Both the position numbers and the translations under genes were made by a program. A stretch of 64,000 bases of DNA from Bernardetia sp. (GTDB lineage: Bacteria > Bacteroidota > Bacteroidia > Cytophagales > Bernardetiaceae), in contig JAHDBD010000013.1 of the NCBI GenBank assembly GCA_020630575.1, forward strand, positions 62,001 through 126,000. Direction: 5' to 3'. This document shows positions 9,546-18,410 of this stretch, piece by piece (within the stretch, counting starts at the first letter, position 1; every line of letters begins with the position of its first letter). The notes beneath the pieces are model-generated. The model was not told the origin of the DNA, did no database searches, and was given only the letters and a program-made list of their open reading frames with translations.

Positions 9546-10109
9546 ATGAAGATGCAGAAGTATATTTCTATTTTGAGAGGAATAAATGTGGGAGGAAAAC
9601 GAAAAATTCTGATGAGTGACTTAAAAGAGTTATATCAGAGTTTGGGATTTGAAGATATTCAAACCTATATTCAGAGTGGAAATGTAATTTTTAATTCAGC
9701 TTTAGATAAAAACGAAATTTCTATACAAATAGAAAAAGCTGTCTTTGAAAAGTATGGCTTTGAAGTTCCTGTAATTATAAGAACTAAAGAAGAATTACAG
9801 AAAATTCAGTCTTCGAATCCATTTGTCGAATCAAAAAATAATAAAGCAGAATTGATTAATAATCTTCACCTGACTTTTTTAGAAGAAGCTCCAACAACTG
9901 AAAATATAGAAAAAGTAAAAGAAATTGAAGCAAAAACAGATGATAAATTTGAGATTGTAGAAAATAATATCTTTGTTTTTTGTGAAGGAAAATACCACAC
10001 TTCAAAGCTGACAAATAATTTCTTTGAGAAAAAATTAAAAACAAAAGCCACAACAAGAAACTGGAAGACAATAGAGAAACTAACTGAATTAATGAGAAGT
10101 GATAAATGA
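9546..10109 (+). CDS. DUF1697 family protein
   Basis: 187 residues. The N-terminus YISILRGINVGGKRKILMSD and the segment QTYIQSGNVIFNS are hallmarks of DUF1697, a family of cytosolic proteins of unknown function. The C-terminal TTRNWKTIEKLTELM is also characteristic, so the gene is complete. Two in-frame ATGs (9546 and 9552) compete as start. Confidence 0.88.
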   Translation: MKMQKYISILRGINVGGKRKILMSDLKELYQSLGFEDIQTYIQSGNVIFNSALDKNEISIQIEKAVFEKYGFEVPVIIRTKEELQKIQSSNPFVESKNNKAELINNLHLTFLEEAPTTENIEKVKEIEAKTDDKFEIVENNIFVFCEGKYHTSKLTNNFFEKKLKTKATTRNWKTIEKLTELMRSDK

Positions 10110-10225
10110 GAAGATGTCATATTCTTTCAATTTTGTCAAAAATCTACTAATTTTACAGTATTCTGTTACTTTTTAGGTTTAAAAGTGTTTTTGTAGTAGA
10201 ATGATTAATTAAAATCCGAAATAGT

Positions 10226-10642
10226 ATGTTCAAAAAATCAGCACGTCTTCCCAAACATAAAAAATTTGAGTTTCAGCCTCGCTTTTATAATCCAGATAAA
10301 GAAGATTTTGAGAAACGCAAACGCTGGACAGAAGCAGAAGAAAGACTAAAAAAATTGGAAAAAGAGGAAGCACAACAAGAAGTAGAAGAATTAAGCAACT
10401 ACAATCAAGAGAATTCTGTATTGAGAGGTTCTTTTGGGAGAGCAAAAGAAAAACGCAAAACACTTTTTGGCAATATGTCAGTAGCTGTTTTGATTGTCTT
10501 GTTAGGTGGAGCAGCTTATATTTTTGCTAATTTAGGAAGTGGAGGAGCTGATTTGGGTTGGCAAGTCTATACAATTCTTTTGTTAGTTCCTATTTATATT
10601 TTCTTTCGTGTTCGTGCTAATTCTAAAATTAAGAAAGACTAA
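10226..10642 (+). CDS. Small membrane protein with charged N-terminal half
   Basis: 138 residues. Residues 1-75 are highly charged and basic/acidic (HKKFEFQPRFYNPDKEDFEK, then RLKKLEKEEAQQEVEEL) and predict a helix or coiled coil. Residues ~88-132 contain two hydrophobic segments (MSVAVLIVLLGGAAYIFANL; YTILLLVPIYIFFRVR). The pattern FxPRFYNPDKE is recurrent in small Bacteroidota membrane proteins, but the function is unknown. It is convergent with the barrel gene, and a bidirectional hairpin separates the two. Confidence 0.65.
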   Translation: MFKKSARLPKHKKFEFQPRFYNPDKEDFEKRKRWTEAEERLKKLEKEEAQQEVEELSNYNQENSVLRGSFGRAKEKRKTLFGNMSVAVLIVLLGGAAYIFANLGSGGADLGWQVYTILLLVPIYIFFRVRANSKIKKD

Positions 10643-10650
10643 ATAAAATA

Positions 10651-10681
10651 TTGAACGGTTAGTTTAGAACAAACCGTTCAA
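10651..10681. terminator. Bidirectional terminator between convergent genes
   Basis: Stem TTGAACGGTT (10651-10660) / AACCGTTCAA (10672-10681), between the stops of the small membrane protein (+) and the outer-membrane barrel gene (-). Confidence 0.7.
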
Positions 10682-10688
10682 TTTATTT

Positions 10689-12422
10689 CTAGAAGATATA
10701 TTTTCCCCCCACAACAACTGTAATTCCGTTATTTGGATAATAAATAAAGCGTTGATAATTCTGTCCAATCAAATTATATCCATTTGCAAAAGCAGAAATT
10801 TGGTCAGTAAATTTATAAGAAACTGAAATACTCAAATCATTTATTGGTTTCAAATCATAAGTTGTTTCAGAAACAGGATTTTGAGTTTTGATTCCAAAAA
10901 GTTGTTGTAATGTAAGCTCTGTTTTAAGTTTTTCTATAAATGTATAGCCCACACTCAAACTTGTTTGAAAACTAGGACGATGATGAGCGACATCCAAATC
11001 AGTAAGTGAATAACCAAAATAATTAGCTGACAGACGAGCATTAAGACTATTTTTTTGATATTCAGATGAAACTCCTAAACGTAAAACATTTACTTTATCA
11101 TACAACAAACCAAATTGTGAAGAATCTGATACAGAAGGTGCAAAAAATGGCATATTATCATACATAGCAAAACCAATTTCTGCATTTGCTTTTACATTTT
11201 TATTAATTTTTGCCTGAATGGCTAAGTTTGCATCAACTTGCGAAAAAGTATGACTAAGTGGTTGAACAGAAGCTAAAAAAGGATTTTGAACGGTTAGCAT
11301 TCGCAAAAATTGAGGTTTTACACCTCCACTTATCTCTCCTAAAACCCAAAGTTTATCTTTAGTAATTTGATAAGAAAAATCAATGTTTGGATAGAAAAAA
11401 AGAGTGTTTCCAGTTGAGTTTTCTAGTAAAGAATCTGAACTATATGCTACTCCAGCTCCTACATTTAATGTCAAATTTTCAACAGAAAAATTATAAGAAG
11501 GCGCAAAACTAACTAGTGTTCTATCATTTGTTAGTTTGATAGTCTGATTGTCTATATTTAGAAAATTACTTTTCTGCCCAGTTTGATGAAATTCTGTTTC
11601 TATTTTTAATTTTGATTTTTCAGAAATAGAATACAAAACTTCACCTAAAATAGGTATTTGCCACTCGCTTATATTATCTCTTGCAGCAAAATAATTAAAT
11701 CCTATAGAAACTTTATAAGCTAATTTATCAGCACTAGAATCTCCAAATTCATCTTTTTTAGGTAGTGATGACATATCAATTTTGGTTTCTAACCTGTGAT
11801 AAGTTTGCCTGATATCTTGTTTATCTGGAGCTTCTATATTTTGGTCATAACCATAGTAATGCACTCTTTCCAAATTATAATTGATAGAAGAAGCTAAGAC
11901 AAATTTGTCTTTTGTATGTTCTGAAAAAAGCAATAGGTTTGTATTTCCATAACCTGAATTTTGACCGTCAACAACGCCATTCATGGACGAAAGATGATGA
12001 GCAAAAACGCCTAATTTATTCCTTTCATTAAAATCACGACTATAAAATCCCTCAAAATAAGGGGTTATATAATTTCCCAAACCAGCTTTTACATAGTTTC
12101 CTAAAAGCTCTTTTGGAATTGTTGGTGCAAGTTCGTTCGGAATTTCTCTAAAAGTAAGTCTATTAAAAGTCATTGTCTCGCTAAAATCAATCTCTGCATC
12201 CTTCGAAACTTGTAGAGTTGGAAGAGGAGTAATTTCAGCATTTGTTTTGATAGGAGGTTTTGCAATCAATTCGAATTCATTGGTTTTACGCACCTCAACA
12301 TTTTCTTCCTCTAGTTCAGCTTGACCTTGAGCCAAAACTTCTTGACCAAAAATCAATGAAAAAACGGTCAGTAAAGGAATAAAAAAGTAAACGGTAAATA
12401 TTTTTGTAGCTGTTTTTTTCAT
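10689..12422 (-). CDS. Outer-membrane beta-barrel protein (TonB-receptor-like barrel without plug)
   Basis: 577 residues with a signal peptide ending near VLAQG. After ~75 residues the chain becomes alternating amphipathic strands typical of a barrel (KAGLGNYITPYFEGFYSRDF; FGVFAHHLSS-like strands; VSVSYKFTDQISAFANGYNL), and it ends with an aromatic terminal strand (GITVVVGGKYIF). No plug domain or TonB box is visible, so it is better described as an outer-membrane barrel than as a complete TonB-dependent receptor. It lies 102 bases downstream of the 987-residue TPR gene on the same strand. In many Bacteroidota a large TPR protein and such a barrel are neighbours, which suggests one transcript and a shared envelope role. 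Confidence 0.72.
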   Translation of the reverse strand: MKKTATKIFTVYFFIPLLTVFSLIFGQEVLAQGQAELEEENVEVRKTNEFELIAKPPIKTNAEITPLPTLQVSKDAEIDFSETMTFNRLTFREIPNELAPTIPKELLGNYVKAGLGNYITPYFEGFYSRDFNERNKLGVFAHHLSSMNGVVDGQNSGYGNTNLLLFSEHTKDKFVLASSINYNLERVHYYGYDQNIEAPDKQDIRQTYHRLETKIDMSSLPKKDEFGDSSADKLAYKVSIGFNYFAARDNISEWQIPILGEVLYSISEKSKLKIETEFHQTGQKSNFLNIDNQTIKLTNDRTLVSFAPSYNFSVENLTLNVGAGVAYSSDSLLENSTGNTLFFYPNIDFSYQITKDKLWVLGEISGGVKPQFLRMLTVQNPFLASVQPLSHTFSQVDANLAIQAKINKNVKANAEIGFAMYDNMPFFAPSVSDSSQFGLLYDKVNVLRLGVSSEYQKNSLNARLSANYFGYSLTDLDVAHHRPSFQTSLSVGYTFIEKLKTELTLQQLFGIKTQNPVSETTYDLKPINDLSISVSYKFTDQISAFANGYNLIGQNYQRFIYYPNNGITVVVGGKYIF

Positions 12423-12524
12423 GCTGGAATTAAGCTATTTTTTGGTTGGGATAGAATTTTCAAGTTAATTTGTTGTTAGTTATACACCAACAACAAATTA
12501 TTTAATTATTATTGTAGGGTATTT

Positions 12525-15488
12525 TTAGTTCAGTAACAAAGCTAGTTTATTTGCTTTCTGTTGTGTTTCTTTCTGTTCTGCAAATTGATTTCTCAAATCT
12601 TTCAAAATTGATTTTGCGCTTTGATTATCTCCAATAGTGTGCATCAGTTTTGCTAGTTCATAGAGAGCTTCAGAAGCATATTTTGGACTTGCTTGCCTAT
12701 CGTTTCCTAACTTTGAAAACCCTTCAATCGCCTCATCTACTTGCTGTTGTCCTGCCAAAATTTTATTTTCATACAAACGAATAAAGTCACCATTTGCATT
12801 TGCTTTTTTATTACGAATAATAGCCAAATAATCATTTGCTGTTGTGTAGTCTTCTTGCATACAATACGTTTTGGTTAGTTTTTCCCATGCCATTACACGC
12901 ATCGCATCAGTAGGAGCTATTTTTGCCAAACTTTTATAATTTGTGATAGCACTATTGTAATTTTCTCTTTCAAACTCAATATCTCCTATATCAGAAAGCG
13001 CACCTGTTTGAAGCTTTCCTCCTACTCGTTGAAAATTACTTATCGCTTGAGGATTATCTCCATATTTTTGGTAACTTTTACCTAAATAATAATAAATACG
13101 ATCATAATAAACCGTTCCTGCAATTTCGTTATTACTAACAATACTTCTAAATTGAGCTATGGCAGCTGATAACTGATTATTTTCATAAAGTTTAAACCCT
13201 ATATCAAACTCTTTCTCAAGGGCAGCAGTAGCATTTGAGTTAGTAGGATTAGAAATACTATTTGTAGTAGTATTAGGATTATAATTGGGATTATGACTTG
13301 CGTAGATATTTCTAAGTTCTTGCAAATTTGCAACTTCAACTCCATAAAACTCTGGAAAATTTCCTAAAGAACTCAAAGCTGAATTTGCATCTTTAGTAGT
13401 GGGATAGTTTGTAATCAATGTTGTATAATCATTAATTGCATTTTTATACCTTTTGAGTTCTGCTTGTGCATTTCCACGGCTAAATAAAGCTTCACTTAAT
13501 TTTTCACTTTGAGGATAACGTTTAATAAAATCGTTTAGAAGAGCTATCACTTCTTCACGCTTTCCTTGGCTTTCATACATTTTAGCCTTCATAATCTGTG
13601 AATATTGGGCATACAAAGAGTTAGGTGTTTGCATTACTTTATCAAACTGATACATTGCTTTTGAATAATCGTTTTGAACAAAATAAATCTGACCTAAAGA
13701 AAAATTAATATACTCTGTTTCAGAATCGCCCAAATTTAGAGCTTTCATAAAATTAATTTCTGCTTCTTTATAATGTTTATTGGCAGCATAAATAGTTGCT
13801 ACACGAGTAAGTGCATCGACAGCTTTTTCTTTTACAATTCCTGTTGGAGTAGACAGATATTCTTCCAACAAAACAAGTGATTGTTGTTTGGCTGCACTAC
13901 TATAACTTGCTTTATTAAAATTGATAACTCCCATTCCATATTTTGCATCAGCATAAAAACGACTTGAAGAAGGAATTTTTTTGTAATAAGATTCAGCTTC
14001 ACTTACTTTTTGAGTATGTAAAAAAGCTTCTGCTGTATAAAAGTCAATAAAGTTTTGAAGAGAATCATTGAGTTGTACCTCATTTTTGAACTGATTCATC
14101 ATTTCATTCATCTCATTATAGGAAGACTGATTGAAAAGTTCTTTGATAGATTGTAAAGCCAAGTGAACATACATTTCTTTAATTTGCTCTTGGTTTACAG
14201 TAGATTTTTTACCTTTCAAGTATGCCATAGCTGCTGTAGAACTCTGCATAACTGCTAAAGCATTAGCTGTAAATAGAACTACTTCTGGCAAATAAATACT
14301 TTGAGAAAATTTATTTTCAAATTTTGCACTTTCTGTAATCAAGAAATCATACTCTTCTGATAAATACAGATTCTTTAGTTTAGAGTAATATGCTTTTTCA
14401 GCATCAGACGGATTGTAGGCAGCTAACTCATCATAAGTAGAAGCTGCTTTTTTATAATTATTTTGTTTCTCATAAATGCTTGCTTTCATAAGTAAAATGG
14501 GCGAATAAAAAGTACCTCCAGCAAGAGAAGAAGTTTGATAATCTAAAAATTCGTCATATTTTTCTGTCTCATAAAGTGTATTGAGATATTGATAAGCCAC
14601 TGAATCTGAAAGCTGTTTGCTATTGCGTTTATAACGTCCAAACCATTCATAAGCTAAGTCAAATTCCTTATTGAGATATGCACATTGAGCAGCATAATAA
14701 AAAAGTTCTATATCATGTTTTTCGTTGGCAATAGAAGAAAGAAAATCACTCAAACCTTGACATTCTTCTAAGCTATAATAAGATTTAGCAATCAGCTTGT
14801 TTGCACTTTCTGTATATTTTGTATCTAATTTTGCTTGATTTAGGTATTTTATAGCTTGTTCAAAACTTCCTAACTCATAGTTTATAAACCCTATATAATA
14901 ACTAGCTTGAGCATAATACTCATTGTTTTTAGATTGTAGAGAAGAAAATGTCTGTAAGGCTTCTCTTTTTCTTCTAATTTTGAAATAAGAATATGCCAAA
15001 CGAAAATTAATTTCTAGTTCTTCTTTTTCAGTAGGACGAGATTTTTCTAAAGGGGCAAAATAATAAACTGCTCGTCGATAATTTCCTTCTTCATAAAAAG
15101 AGTTTGCTAAAGCGAGTTTAAGATTGTCGGCATAAAGTGTTTGTTCATATTGATTGATAAACTCAATACTATTTGCCTCTGAATATGATTTTTTGAGATA
15201 AAGTTCACACAATCGTAAATAATAGATAGCTTCTACTGTTTTAGTAGATTCGGTCTGGGGGACAACAGAAGAATTCTCAGAGGTGAGATAAGACGAAAAA
15301 GCTTTTTGTGCAGCTTCATAATGTTGCTGTTCAAGGAGATTAAGTGCGTTTTGGAAGGTGTTTTCTAGTGGGTTTGAACCGATACCTGTATGATGTTGGG
15401 GAAAAACATACGAACATGGCAAAAAGAATACTAAAAAAAGGGACACACACATTCCTACCACACTTTTTAGTAGGTTTTGGAAAGGCAT
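12525..15488 (-). CDS. Large TPR-repeat protein, exported
   Basis: 987 residues. The N-terminus has a hydrophobic export signal (MCVSLFLVFFLPCSYVFP). The remainder is almost entirely tetratricopeptide repeats, for example YSKAMYQFDKVMQTPNS, RYKNAINDYTTLITNYPTT and YNSAITNYKSLAKIAPTDAM, with a low-complexity Asn/Thr/Ser insertion near residue 740. It is likely periplasmic or anchored to the outer membrane, acting as a protein-interaction scaffold; BamD-like or gliding/secretion accessory roles are possible but not shown. It is transcribed ahead of the barrel gene. The region upstream is a 343-base gene-free stretch. Confidence 0.8.
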   Translation of the reverse strand: MPFQNLLKSVVGMCVSLFLVFFLPCSYVFPQHHTGIGSNPLENTFQNALNLLEQQHYEAAQKAFSSYLTSENSSVVPQTESTKTVEAIYYLRLCELYLKKSYSEANSIEFINQYEQTLYADNLKLALANSFYEEGNYRRAVYYFAPLEKSRPTEKEELEINFRLAYSYFKIRRKREALQTFSSLQSKNNEYYAQASYYIGFINYELGSFEQAIKYLNQAKLDTKYTESANKLIAKSYYSLEECQGLSDFLSSIANEKHDIELFYYAAQCAYLNKEFDLAYEWFGRYKRNSKQLSDSVAYQYLNTLYETEKYDEFLDYQTSSLAGGTFYSPILLMKASIYEKQNNYKKAASTYDELAAYNPSDAEKAYYSKLKNLYLSEEYDFLITESAKFENKFSQSIYLPEVVLFTANALAVMQSSTAAMAYLKGKKSTVNQEQIKEMYVHLALQSIKELFNQSSYNEMNEMMNQFKNEVQLNDSLQNFIDFYTAEAFLHTQKVSEAESYYKKIPSSSRFYADAKYGMGVINFNKASYSSAAKQQSLVLLEEYLSTPTGIVKEKAVDALTRVATIYAANKHYKEAEINFMKALNLGDSETEYINFSLGQIYFVQNDYSKAMYQFDKVMQTPNSLYAQYSQIMKAKMYESQGKREEVIALLNDFIKRYPQSEKLSEALFSRGNAQAELKRYKNAINDYTTLITNYPTTKDANSALSSLGNFPEFYGVEVANLQELRNIYASHNPNYNPNTTTNSISNPTNSNATAALEKEFDIGFKLYENNQLSAAIAQFRSIVSNNEIAGTVYYDRIYYYLGKSYQKYGDNPQAISNFQRVGGKLQTGALSDIGDIEFERENYNSAITNYKSLAKIAPTDAMRVMAWEKLTKTYCMQEDYTTANDYLAIIRNKKANANGDFIRLYENKILAGQQQVDEAIEGFSKLGNDRQASPKYASEALYELAKLMHTIGDNQSAKSILKDLRNQFAEQKETQQKANKLALLLN

Positions 15489-15831
15489 ATTTGAATTATT
15501 ATAAAGTAACAGGAATAGGATATTTTTAAGAATGTCGTATTTCGGACAGTTCTTTATACTGCAAATTCGTCTATTTTTTTAATTTTTGCAAATCTTATTT
15601 ATTTATTTGATGTAGCTAAAATTTTGATTATAAGAATTTTATTATTTAATAAGAATGCTATTTAAATAAATTTAAATATATAAAGGTATTTTTTTATTCA
15701 AATCTAGTTAAGTAATAATAATGTTTTTTTACACGAAATAATGAACAATATTAACCATTAATTTGATGTTAAAATTTATAAATATATTAATAATTAAGAA
15801 AAATAGAAAAAAAAATAAAGTTACTTATCAC
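15489..15831. other. 343-base gene-free region
   Basis: Extremely AT-rich sequence between the TPR gene and maf. It must contain the TPR gene promoter. The nearest -7 match on the minus strand is imperfect (near 15588). No repeat, RNA gene or reading frame stands out. Confidence 0.4.
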
Positions 15832-16440
15832 TTAAGTTAAGAAATCTATCCATTCTTTGTATAGTTTCTGCACAGGTAGACCCATTACATTAAAATAACT
15901 TCCGTTTATTTTTTCTATACCTATCATTCCAAGCCATTCTTGTGCTCCATACGATCCTGCTTTATCAAAAGGTTTGTATTTTTGGATATAATAGTCTATT
16001 TCATTTTGGCTTAATTCTTTAAAAAACACTTCTGTTTCATCCGAAAAGCTATGTAATTTGGATTTTGTACAAATACAGACCCCTGTAATTACTAAATGTT
16101 TTTTTCCTGAAAGAAGATTAAGCATTTCTCTAGCTTCAAGCACATTTTGAGGTTTATTTAAAATTTTGTCTTCAATTACTACAATTGTGTCAGAAGTAAT
16201 TAAGACTTCATTCAAAAAATCTACATCATTTTCTTTTAATTCTTCTTGTTGTGCTACTGCTTTTCGTTCGGCTAGTTTTTGGGCTACTTCTTTTGTCTTC
16301 CAACTGGGTAAAATATCCTCGTTTACGTCTTTTACACGCTGTTCAAACTCTATATCCATAGAAGATAAAAGTTGTTTGCGACGTGGCGACTGCGAACCCA
16401 AAATGACTTTGTAGTGATGTAAAAGATGATTTAGAAGCAT
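15832..16440 (-). CDS. maf: Maf-family nucleotide pyrophosphatase
   Basis: 202 residues. The N-terminal SQSPRRKQLL loop, the SDTIVVIEDKILNKPQN segment and the late FDKAGSYGAQEW motif are the three conserved active-site regions of Maf proteins. These hydrolyse non-canonical or canonical nucleoside triphosphates to the monophosphate and pyrophosphate. The DKAGSYGAQ form is nearer to the dTTP/UTP pyrophosphatase (YhdE) branch than to the YceF branch, though substrate choice is inferred. It is cytosolic and complete. The start ATG at 16440 gives the usual short N-terminus before the first strand (VILGSQSP). Confidence 0.9.
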   Translation of the reverse strand: MLLNHLLHHYKVILGSQSPRRKQLLSSMDIEFEQRVKDVNEDILPSWKTKEVAQKLAERKAVAQQEELKENDVDFLNEVLITSDTIVVIEDKILNKPQNVLEAREMLNLLSGKKHLVITGVCICTKSKLHSFSDETEVFFKELSQNEIDYYIQKYKPFDKAGSYGAQEWLGMIGIEKINGSYFNVMGLPVQKLYKEWIDFLT

Positions 16441-16566
16441 ATTTTTTAAAATAGAATGTTATACTCAAGGAGTTAATCACCTCAAAGGAAATAAATTTTA
16501 GTGAAAATAAAAACTTGAATCTATGAATTTTTGATAGGTTTGTTACCTTTAACCTTAAAAATGGCG

Positions 16567-16574
16567 TACATTTG
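16567..16574 (+). promoter_or_regulatory. Candidate promoter for yjdM
   Basis: TACATTTG, a perfect TAnnTTTG -7 box, 41 bases upstream of the ATG at 16616. A TTTG element at 16539-16542 lies 24 bases before it, slightly longer than the usual spacing. Confidence 0.5.
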
Positions 16575-16615
16575 GGTTTATTAAAAATTAGTTAACTTTT
16601 TAAAAGTCTCAAAAG

Positions 16616-16963
16616 ATGCAAAAATGTCCAAGTTGTGCTTGTCCGTATGGATATGCTGTAAGTGATGATTTATACAACTGTCCTGAATGTTCGTTTGAAT
16701 GGAATCCGAATGATACAGAAACAGCAAAAAACGAAGAAAGTAGTGAAGAAAATATAGTTATCGATGCAAATGGAAATCCTCTACAAGATGGTGATGATGT
16801 TGTCATTGTAAAAGATTTACCCGTGAAGGGCGCACCAAAACCTATAAAAGCTGGTACAAAAGTCAAAAATATCAGAATTACAGATGGCGACCATAATATC
16901 GATTGTAAAATTACAGGATTTGGAAGTATGGCTCTGAAATCTGAATTTGTAAAAAAAGCTTAG
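16616..16963 (+). CDS. yjdM: YjdM/PhnA zinc-ribbon protein
   Basis: 115 residues. The N-terminal zinc ribbon has the Cys pairs C4/C7 and C22/C25 ([19 protein letters not shown]). The C-terminal domain has the family signature [14 protein letters not shown] and ends [14 protein letters not shown]. It belongs to the PhnA/YjdM family, small cytosolic proteins historically linked with phosphonate genes but not shown to be phosphonoacetate hydrolases. No phosphonate genes are nearby. Length is normal. Confidence 0.9.
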   Translation: MQKCPSCACPYGYAVSDDLYNCPECSFEWNPNDTETAKNEESSEENIVIDANGNPLQDGDDVVIVKDLPVKGAPKPIKAGTKVKNIRITDGDHNIDCKITGFGSMALKSEFVKKA

Positions 16964-17072
16964 GTTTTTGAATTATAGTAGAGTAAGATTGGTAAATGAT
17001 TTTTATGATTGATGAAGATAACTTCAAATTTCTTTTTTCTAATTTGTTATTTCATTAGCTAATATCCAATAC

Positions 17073-17489
17073 CTACTTCGTCCAGTTCTCTGTTTTTAAT
17101 TCATCTATTCTACCAAAATGCTTGTTGTTATTGGTTATCAGAACAAAATTTTCAACGATAGCTGTTGCAGCAATCAAAATATCGTTGTGAGCAATACTAT
17201 TTCCTTCACTTCTTAGTTGTGTATAAATTTGTGCTGCTTTCTGTGCTACTTTTTTGCTGATTGGTAGAATGGTATGATTATTCAAAAATGCTTCAATTTC
17301 GACTGTTCGTTCTTTTGTATCTCCAAAATAAAGACCATTCAAAATCTCATAATAGGTAATAATACTGATGTTGATTTTTTGATATTCCTTCAAGTATTCA
17401 TTTACTTTTTGAGTTACTTTTTTTTCATTCTTTTTCTCATTTCTCAAAAAAAAGGACAGTGTATCGGTGTCTAATAAAATAGGTTTCAT
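17073..17489 (-). CDS. VapC-type PIN-domain ribonuclease, no antitoxin seen
   Basis: 138 residues with the acidic PIN-domain set: D7 in ILLDTDTLSFF, E48 in ITYYEILNGL, D103 in AHNDILIAATA and the late polar position in LITNNNKHF. PIN toxins of this type (VapC) cut tRNA or rRNA and are usually preceded by an antitoxin of 60-90 residues. Here the preceding gene is instead a 247-residue lipoprotein whose stop codon directly abuts the VapC start (stop 17490-17492, ATG 17487-17489). No antitoxin-sized frame lies on either side. The toxin may be an orphan, be paired in trans, or have been re-wired. Confidence 0.82.
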   Translation of the reverse strand: MKPILLDTDTLSFFLRNEKKNEKKVTQKVNEYLKEYQKINISIITYYEILNGLYFGDTKERTVEIEAFLNNHTILPISKKVAQKAAQIYTQLRSEGNSIAHNDILIAATAIVENFVLITNNNKHFGRIDELKTENWTK

Positions 17490-18233
17490 CTATTTCTTTA
17501 AATAGTCTTCTGTTGTATAAATTGCATTAATTATAATATTTTTATTTTCGCCTATTACAAACTCACTCAATCCGACATGAGATTTGTTTTTAGGATTCCA
17601 ATCATACGTATAACCGAGCTGTGTCCAAGGATATTTTTCATCTATTCGGCATTGATAATAACGACTAACTCTATTCTCGTTTACCCAACTCATATACGAA
17701 GTATCTGTATTTTCAGGGAAGCATAAATCACATTTATTATCTGTAATTTCACTATCAGGGCAAGGGCGAAATAAATCTTGAGGCTTTACCCAAAGTTCGA
17801 CAAAATAACTATAAGTAGCATTTGGTGGCAATCCTAATAATTGTTTGAGTCTTAGATTCACATTTTTAGTCTTTTCTTTTTTCATTCTCTCTACCAACTC
17901 TGGCGCAGTTGTGACCCATATTGGATAATTTCCAGTATTATAATGAGCAGAATCTAAATATTTTTCATAGTATGAAACATTTTGTTTCCAAGTAACCATT
18001 AAGATATACTCTTCATCATTAATTGTTTTTCGAATCAAATTAGTATTTTGAGGAGTAATAGAAACTAAATTAGTATAGACTTTTTCCACAGAAGGCGACA
18101 TAGAGTTTTCGATTGATTCTTGATACCATCCAAATTCTCTATCATAAGTAATTTTACCATCAACTATTTTGACAGATTGACAAGCTCCCAAAAACAGAAA
18201 TGCAACAAAAAAGAGTAGCTTAAAATTTTTCAT
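17490..18233 (-). CDS. Lipoprotein of unknown function, fused end-to-end with vapC
   Basis: 247 residues with a signal segment and lipobox LGACQ (Cys18). The mature part is soluble, with aromatic and charged residues and a Cys-containing segment (RPCPDSEITDNKCDLCFP). I recognise no domain. It would be membrane-anchored facing the periplasm or surface. Its stop codon abuts the VapC start codon, so the two are almost certainly co-transcribed and probably translationally coupled. No function is proposed. Confidence 0.65.
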   Translation of the reverse strand: MKNFKLLFFVAFLFLGACQSVKIVDGKITYDREFGWYQESIENSMSPSVEKVYTNLVSITPQNTNLIRKTINDEEYILMVTWKQNVSYYEKYLDSAHYNTGNYPIWVTTAPELVERMKKEKTKNVNLRLKQLLGLPPNATYSYFVELWVKPQDLFRPCPDSEITDNKCDLCFPENTDTSYMSWVNENRVSRYYQCRIDEKYPWTQLGYTYDWNPKNKSHVGLSEFVIGENKNIIINAIYTTEDYLKK

Positions 18234-18326
18234 AGTAAGAAAGTTAAGTGTGAATAGATAGCAATCTAATTAGAAAAATAGTTAATTCAAAGTAAGAAAT
18301 CAATCACAATAATTTATAAAAAGAAG

Positions 18327-18356
18327 AAACCTATTCAGATTAATCTAAATAGGTTT
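18327..18356 (-). terminator. Terminator after the M49 peptidase gene
   Basis: Near-perfect dyad AAACCTATTcAGAT... / ...ATCTaAATAGGTTT centred on 18341, with one mismatch, 55 bases downstream of the peptidase stop and followed on the minus strand by T-rich sequence. Confidence 0.6.
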
Positions 18357-18410
18357 TTTGGGTTTACAAAAAATAAATTGCTTCTTATTCTGAAAAATAA
18401 GCTACATTTA

